The position numbers were made by a program, and so were the translations under genes. DNA of 8,536 bases from Candidatus Aenigmatarchaeota archaeon. GTDB lineage: Archaea; Aenigmatarchaeota; Aenigmatarchaeia; PWEA01. The notes under the pieces were generated by a model that was not told the DNA's origin, did not search any database, and saw only the letters and a program-made list of their open reading frames with translations. This document shows positions 6,492 to 8,536 of the stretch, piece by piece. Location of the stretch: positions 1-8,536 of the forward strand of contig PWFY01000009.1 in the NCBI GenBank assembly GCA_003554235.1. The letters run 5' to 3'. Within the stretch, counting starts at the first letter, position 1. Each line of letters starts with the position of its first letter.

Positions 6492-7310
6492 ATGAAGATT
6501 GTTTACTCGCAGGACTGTCTTGGTTTTTCCAGAAAGGGCCATCCTGAATCACCGGAGCGCGTCGAGGAGGCGGCAGAATTTCTAAGGGACAAGGGATACG
6601 AGTTTATTAAGCCTGAGAAGTGCAGTGAGGAGGACCTTTTGAGGGTCCACAGTCGAGAGCTGGTTGAAAAAGTTAGGAATGGGAGCTTTGTTAGTATGGA
6701 CTGTCCTGAATACGATGGTATATATGATTACGCCCGGCTGTCTGCAGGCGGTGCAATAAGGGCTGCCGAGGTGGAAGGCTTTTCCTTGATGAGGCCTCCA
6801 GGACACCATGCCACACGGAACAGCGTCGGTGGTTTCTGTTATTTTAACAGTATTGCTGTGGCAGTTAGGAAACTTGGGAGGAAAACATTGATTGTTGACA
6901 TAGACCGGCATCACGGCAACGGAACACAGGACATATTCCTGGGTTCGGGCAGGGTGGAGTATGTTTCACTCCATGGGACAGGCTATCCCGGGACCGGTGT
7001 TAGATCAGTGAAAAACTGTCATAACCATCTTTTCAGAGAACATACAGGCGAGGATGAATATATGAAAATCCTTGACAGGCTTTTGAACCTTGATCAGAGT
7101 TTTGATTTATTGGCGGTTTCTGCAGGCTTCGATACCTACAAAGAAGATTCCTTAGGGTCTAAAATACATCTCACTACAAAATCTTATAGAAGTCTAGGGC
7201 AAAGACTTTCGGAGCTTGATATTCCAACATTTTTCGTACTTGAAGGAGGCTATGTCCCAGAGAAGCTTGGTGAAAATATAGATTCTCTTGTTTCTGGCTT
7301 CGAGAGCTGA
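6492..7310 (+). CDS. Histone-deacetylase-family (class II-like) zinc amidohydrolase
   Basis: A 272-residue protein of the HDAC / acetoin-utilization AcuC / acetylpolyamine amidohydrolase superfamily, which removes acyl groups from amines by zinc-dependent hydrolysis. All catalytic elements are present: 'GHPESPERV' (16-24), RPPGHHA (101-107) with the His pair 105/106, GGFCYFNSIAVA (113-124), DIDRHHGNGTQD (136-147) giving zinc ligands Asp138 and His140, 'SAGFD' with the third ligand Asp214, and EGGY with the transition-state Tyr254. The protein is somewhat shorter than many relatives (300 or more residues), mainly through a short C-terminus. The ATG at 6492 opens the conserved first strand 'MKIVYS'; neither a Shine-Dalgarno sequence nor a TATA box is evident, so read-through from the 6122 gene is likely. 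The substrate (lysine on protein, acetylpolyamine or other) cannot be read from the sequence. Its stop is 8 bp from that of the convergent ribL-like gene. Confidence 0.93.
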   Translation: MKIVYSQDCLGFSRKGHPESPERVEEAAEFLRDKGYEFIKPEKCSEEDLLRVHSRELVEKVRNGSFVSMDCPEYDGIYDYARLSAGGAIRAAEVEGFSLMRPPGHHATRNSVGGFCYFNSIAVAVRKLGRKTLIVDIDRHHGNGTQDIFLGSGRVEYVSLHGTGYPGTGVRSVKNCHNHLFREHTGEDEYMKILDRLLNLDQSFDLLAVSAGFDTYKEDSLGSKIHLTTKSYRSLGQRLSELDIPTFFVLEGGYVPEKLGENIDSLVSGFES

Positions 7311-7318
7311 GAGAACAT

Positions 7319-7723
7319 CTATTCCCCTATCAAACTTTTCAAGATGGTTGATGAATACTTTTCCGGGTTCAGGGGGCTTATTTCTTTGATCTCGATATCC
7401 TTACCTAGTTTTCGGATGGCTTTCTCTAAACTCTTCCTCTCCTGATCGTAGCCTACTGTAACCACGTCGGGGTCCACTTCCTTCAATACGCTCTCATAAT
7501 CCACTTTCCTTTTCCCAACCACGACCCTGTCCACGGTTTCCAAGGCCTCCACAACTCTTTTTCTTTCCTGGTTCGAGAAGAGGTTTTCCTCCATGTTTTC
7601 TTCGTGGGTTATAACAACCCAAAGCTCTCCCCCGTCGGACAGATCTGCGGACTCCTTTAGATAATGTATATGTCCCGGGTGCAGGAGGTCGAACTTACCA
7701 CTCGCCAGTATCCTCTTTCCCAT
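7319..7723 (-). CDS. ribL: RibL-like nucleotidyltransferase (probable archaeal FAD synthase)
   Basis: A 134-135 residue cytidylyltransferase-like protein. RibL transfers AMP to FMN, making FAD. With numbering from the first ATG, the features are GKFDLLHPGHIHYL (10-23) with the nucleotidyl-transfer HPGH (16-19), 'ERKRVVEALETVDRVVVG' (54-71), 'DPDVVTVGYDQ' (89-99) and a C-terminal 'YSSTILKSLI' that fits the [I/Y]-S-[S/T]-T motif. The length is close to that of known archaeal RibL. GKFD replaces the more common GTFD; a glycerol-phosphate or other cytidylyltransferase specificity cannot be excluded. Two ATGs stand in tandem (7724-7726 and 7721-7723). The AGGT at 7731-7734 is 7 nt before the second but only 4 nt before the first, so the second is chosen. 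It follows the Cas4-like gene by 1-4 nt and must be translated from the same transcript. Confidence 0.8.
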   Translation of the reverse strand: MGKRILASGKFDLLHPGHIHYLKESADLSDGGELWVVITHEENMEENLFSNQERKRVVEALETVDRVVVGKRKVDYESVLKEVDPDVVTVGYDQERKSLEKAIRKLGKDIEIKEISPLNPEKYSSTILKSLIGE

Positions 7724-7727
7724 CATG

Positions 7728-8384
7728 TCAACCTGTGAACCCTTTCAGACTGTTTTTGGCTTGACGACAAGCCTTTTCGTATAGGCAGTATCTGCACTTG
7801 TCGAACTTCCAGTTGCTTTTATCGGGTTTTTTAGGCACTACATCTTCCCTTACCATCTCCAGGAGTTCCCCGAACTCCCTTTCCAGCTCTTCGAAAACTT
7901 TCTCATCCCTTTCAATGCAGAACTCTTCCAGTTTTTGTGTTCCCTTACATTCTACTAGTATTATCCCCTTTTCTATATCGAAATGGTTGAGGTATATTTG
8001 GAGCTGGCTTACCCATGACTTCTTTGGGCCGTCGAGCTTTTTGAAAGCGTAGGGACTTGCAGACTTTACTTCGACTACGTAGTTTTCACCGTTCAGCGAG
8101 ACTACTGCATCTGCCCTCCCGTGGAAAAGGGACTGGTTGGGCATCTCAACCTCCGATGCCGTTACCACACCAGTTGAATACAATGCTGAAATCAGCTTCT
8201 GGTGTATCTGATTACCTCTCTCGAACTTCCTGCTTGTCTGGGGATCAAGTTCCTCCTTTTCTGCACCTTTCATCTTGAAGTATATTTTTCTTTTGCAGTC
8301 CGTGACCTCGGAGGCATAGAAGTAGTCTCTTTTACCGCCTCCGTCTTCTTTCCTATAGAACTCATCGATCCTCTCCTTCAGCAT
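7728..8384 (-). CDS. Cas4-like PD-(D/E)XK nuclease with Fe-S cluster cysteines
   Basis: A 218-residue protein of the Cas4/RecB-like nuclease superfamily, which degrades or trims DNA ends. It shows 'YASEVTDCKRKIYF' with Cys30, RGNQIH with His61, GRADAVV with Asp92, VVEVKSAS with the Glu105-x-Lys107 of the PD-(D/E)XK core, QLQIY with Gln127 and Tyr131 (the QxxxY motif), and a C-terminal 'KFDKCRYCLYEKAC' with Cys197, 200 and 206. Cys30 plus these three are the expected ligands of a 4Fe-4S cluster, and nothing essential is missing. The window holds no cas1, cas2 or CRISPR repeats, so this is probably a stand-alone DNA repair or replication nuclease, though such genes are often annotated cas4. The ATG at 8382-8384 is 26.5 bp from a TATA box. 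A GAGGT only 3 nt upstream would lie before the predicted transcript start and is probably fortuitous. It is the first gene of an operon with the ribL-like gene. Confidence 0.85.
   Translation of the reverse strand: MLKERIDEFYRKEDGGGKRDYFYASEVTDCKRKIYFKMKGAEKEELDPQTSRKFERGNQIHQKLISALYSTGVVTASEVEMPNQSLFHGRADAVVSLNGENYVVEVKSASPYAFKKLDGPKKSWVSQLQIYLNHFDIEKGIILVECKGTQKLEEFCIERDEKVFEELEREFGELLEMVREDVVPKKPDKSNWKFDKCRYCLYEKACRQAKNSLKGFTG
7731..7734 (-). promoter_or_regulatory. Ribosome binding site that decides the ribL-like start
   Basis: AGGT on the minus strand lies just before the TGA of the Cas4-like gene. It is 4 nt from the first and 7 nt from the second of two adjacent ATGs. Being internal to an operon, this gene cannot be leaderless, and a Shine-Dalgarno match is expected here. 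Its spacing favours the ATG at 7721-7723. Confidence 0.45.
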
Positions 8385-8407
8385 AATACCTCTTTTTTGT
8401 GACCCAC

Positions 8408-8418
8408 TTTAAATATTT
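8408..8418 (-). promoter_or_regulatory. TATA-type box for the Cas4-like/ribL-like operon
   Basis: The minus strand reads AAATATTTAAA. The centre of TTTAAA (8410.5) is 26.5 bp from the A of the ATG at 8384, which predicts a leaderless transcript. It is nearly identical to the box before the 6122 gene. Confidence 0.65.
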
Positions 8419-8461
8419 CGTAAAATACAACTTTGTTTGGTCTTCAAAAACTCCTTTCATC

Positions 8462-8473
8462 AAAAGATTAAAG
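8462..8473 (+). promoter_or_regulatory. TATA-type box for the right-edge gene
   Basis: The sequence AAAAGATTAAAG has its ATTAAA core centred at 8469.5, which is 27.5 bp before the ATG at 8497. This matches the spacing seen for the other promoters in the window, although the core is less perfect. Confidence 0.5.
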
Positions 8474-8496
8474 TTCTTTCGTGAGAATGTGATACC

Positions 8497-8536
8497 ATGA
8501 GAATTTGCCCGGCCTGTGGTTCGGAAAGGATAAAAA
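8497..8536 (+). CDS. Start of a zinc-ribbon protein (cut by the right edge)
   Basis: Thirteen codons are visible, reading MRICPACGSERIK. The CPxCG knuckle right at the N-terminus is typical of one half of a zinc ribbon, as found in transcription factors such as TFB or TFS and in many small archaeal proteins. The second Cys pair would lie beyond the edge. An upstream TATA box at the usual distance supports the start. The product cannot be named. It diverges from the Cas4-like gene, with separate TATA boxes in the intergenic region of about 110 bp. Confidence 0.6.
   Translation, partial: MRICPACGSERIK

Noticed and set aside
7728..8384. A CRISPR-Cas locus suggested by the Cas4-like gene
   Set aside because: I found no spaced direct repeats and no cas1, cas2 or effector gene in the window.
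8497..8536. Right-edge zinc ribbon as TFB, TFS or Trm112
   Set aside because: Only 13 residues are visible. CPxCG occurs in many archaeal families, so no name can be supported.

Overview
The window reads as a stretch of archaeal chromosome. The evidence is an archaeal-type Elp3, a RibL-like (archaeal FAD synthase family) nucleotidyltransferase, a stand-alone Cas4-like nuclease, and A/T-rich TATA-type boxes centred about 26 bp upstream of start codons instead of bacterial -10/-35 elements. Base composition is moderate. The cytoplasmic proteins have ordinary K/R content, so the extreme acidity of the first protein is a property of that protein and not of a salt-in proteome. The lineage cannot be fixed from the sequence; a DPANN-like or euryarchaeal genome would both fit.

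Layout. Bases 1-3809 (+) hold the 3' part of a very large, very acidic, cysteine-bearing surface protein built from repeated Ig-like units; its N-terminus lies off the left edge. Facing it, with 4 bp between the stop codons, is a Trm9/ALKBH8-like methyltransferase (3814-4467, -). The methyltransferase diverges from elp3 (4518-6089, +), and the two start codons are exactly equidistant from a single palindromic TTTAAA. After elp3, on the same strand, come a 110-residue winged-helix-like protein of unknown function (6122-6454) with its own TATA box and a complete class II-type histone-deacetylase-family enzyme (6492-7310). This meets a minus-strand operon, with 8 bp between stops, of a Cas4-like PD-(D/E)XK iron-sulfur nuclease (7728-8384) followed by a ribL-like gene (7319-7723/7726). 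At the right edge a zinc-ribbon gene begins at 8497 (+) and is cut off. There is no intergenic gap above 300 bases, no tRNA or rRNA, no CRISPR array and no insertion sequence.

How the genes may work together. Elp3 installs the cm5 group on tRNA wobble uridine 34, and Trm9-family enzymes methyl-esterify cm5U to mcm5U. Finding the two divergently transcribed from one symmetric promoter element suggests a two-step wobble-uridine pathway in this archaeon. The deacetylase gene two positions downstream is a weaker, speculative link to Elp3 acetyl chemistry. The large surface protein looks independent of the rest. Five start codons lie 25.5-27.5 bp from the centre of a TTTAAA-like box, which predicts mostly leaderless transcripts.
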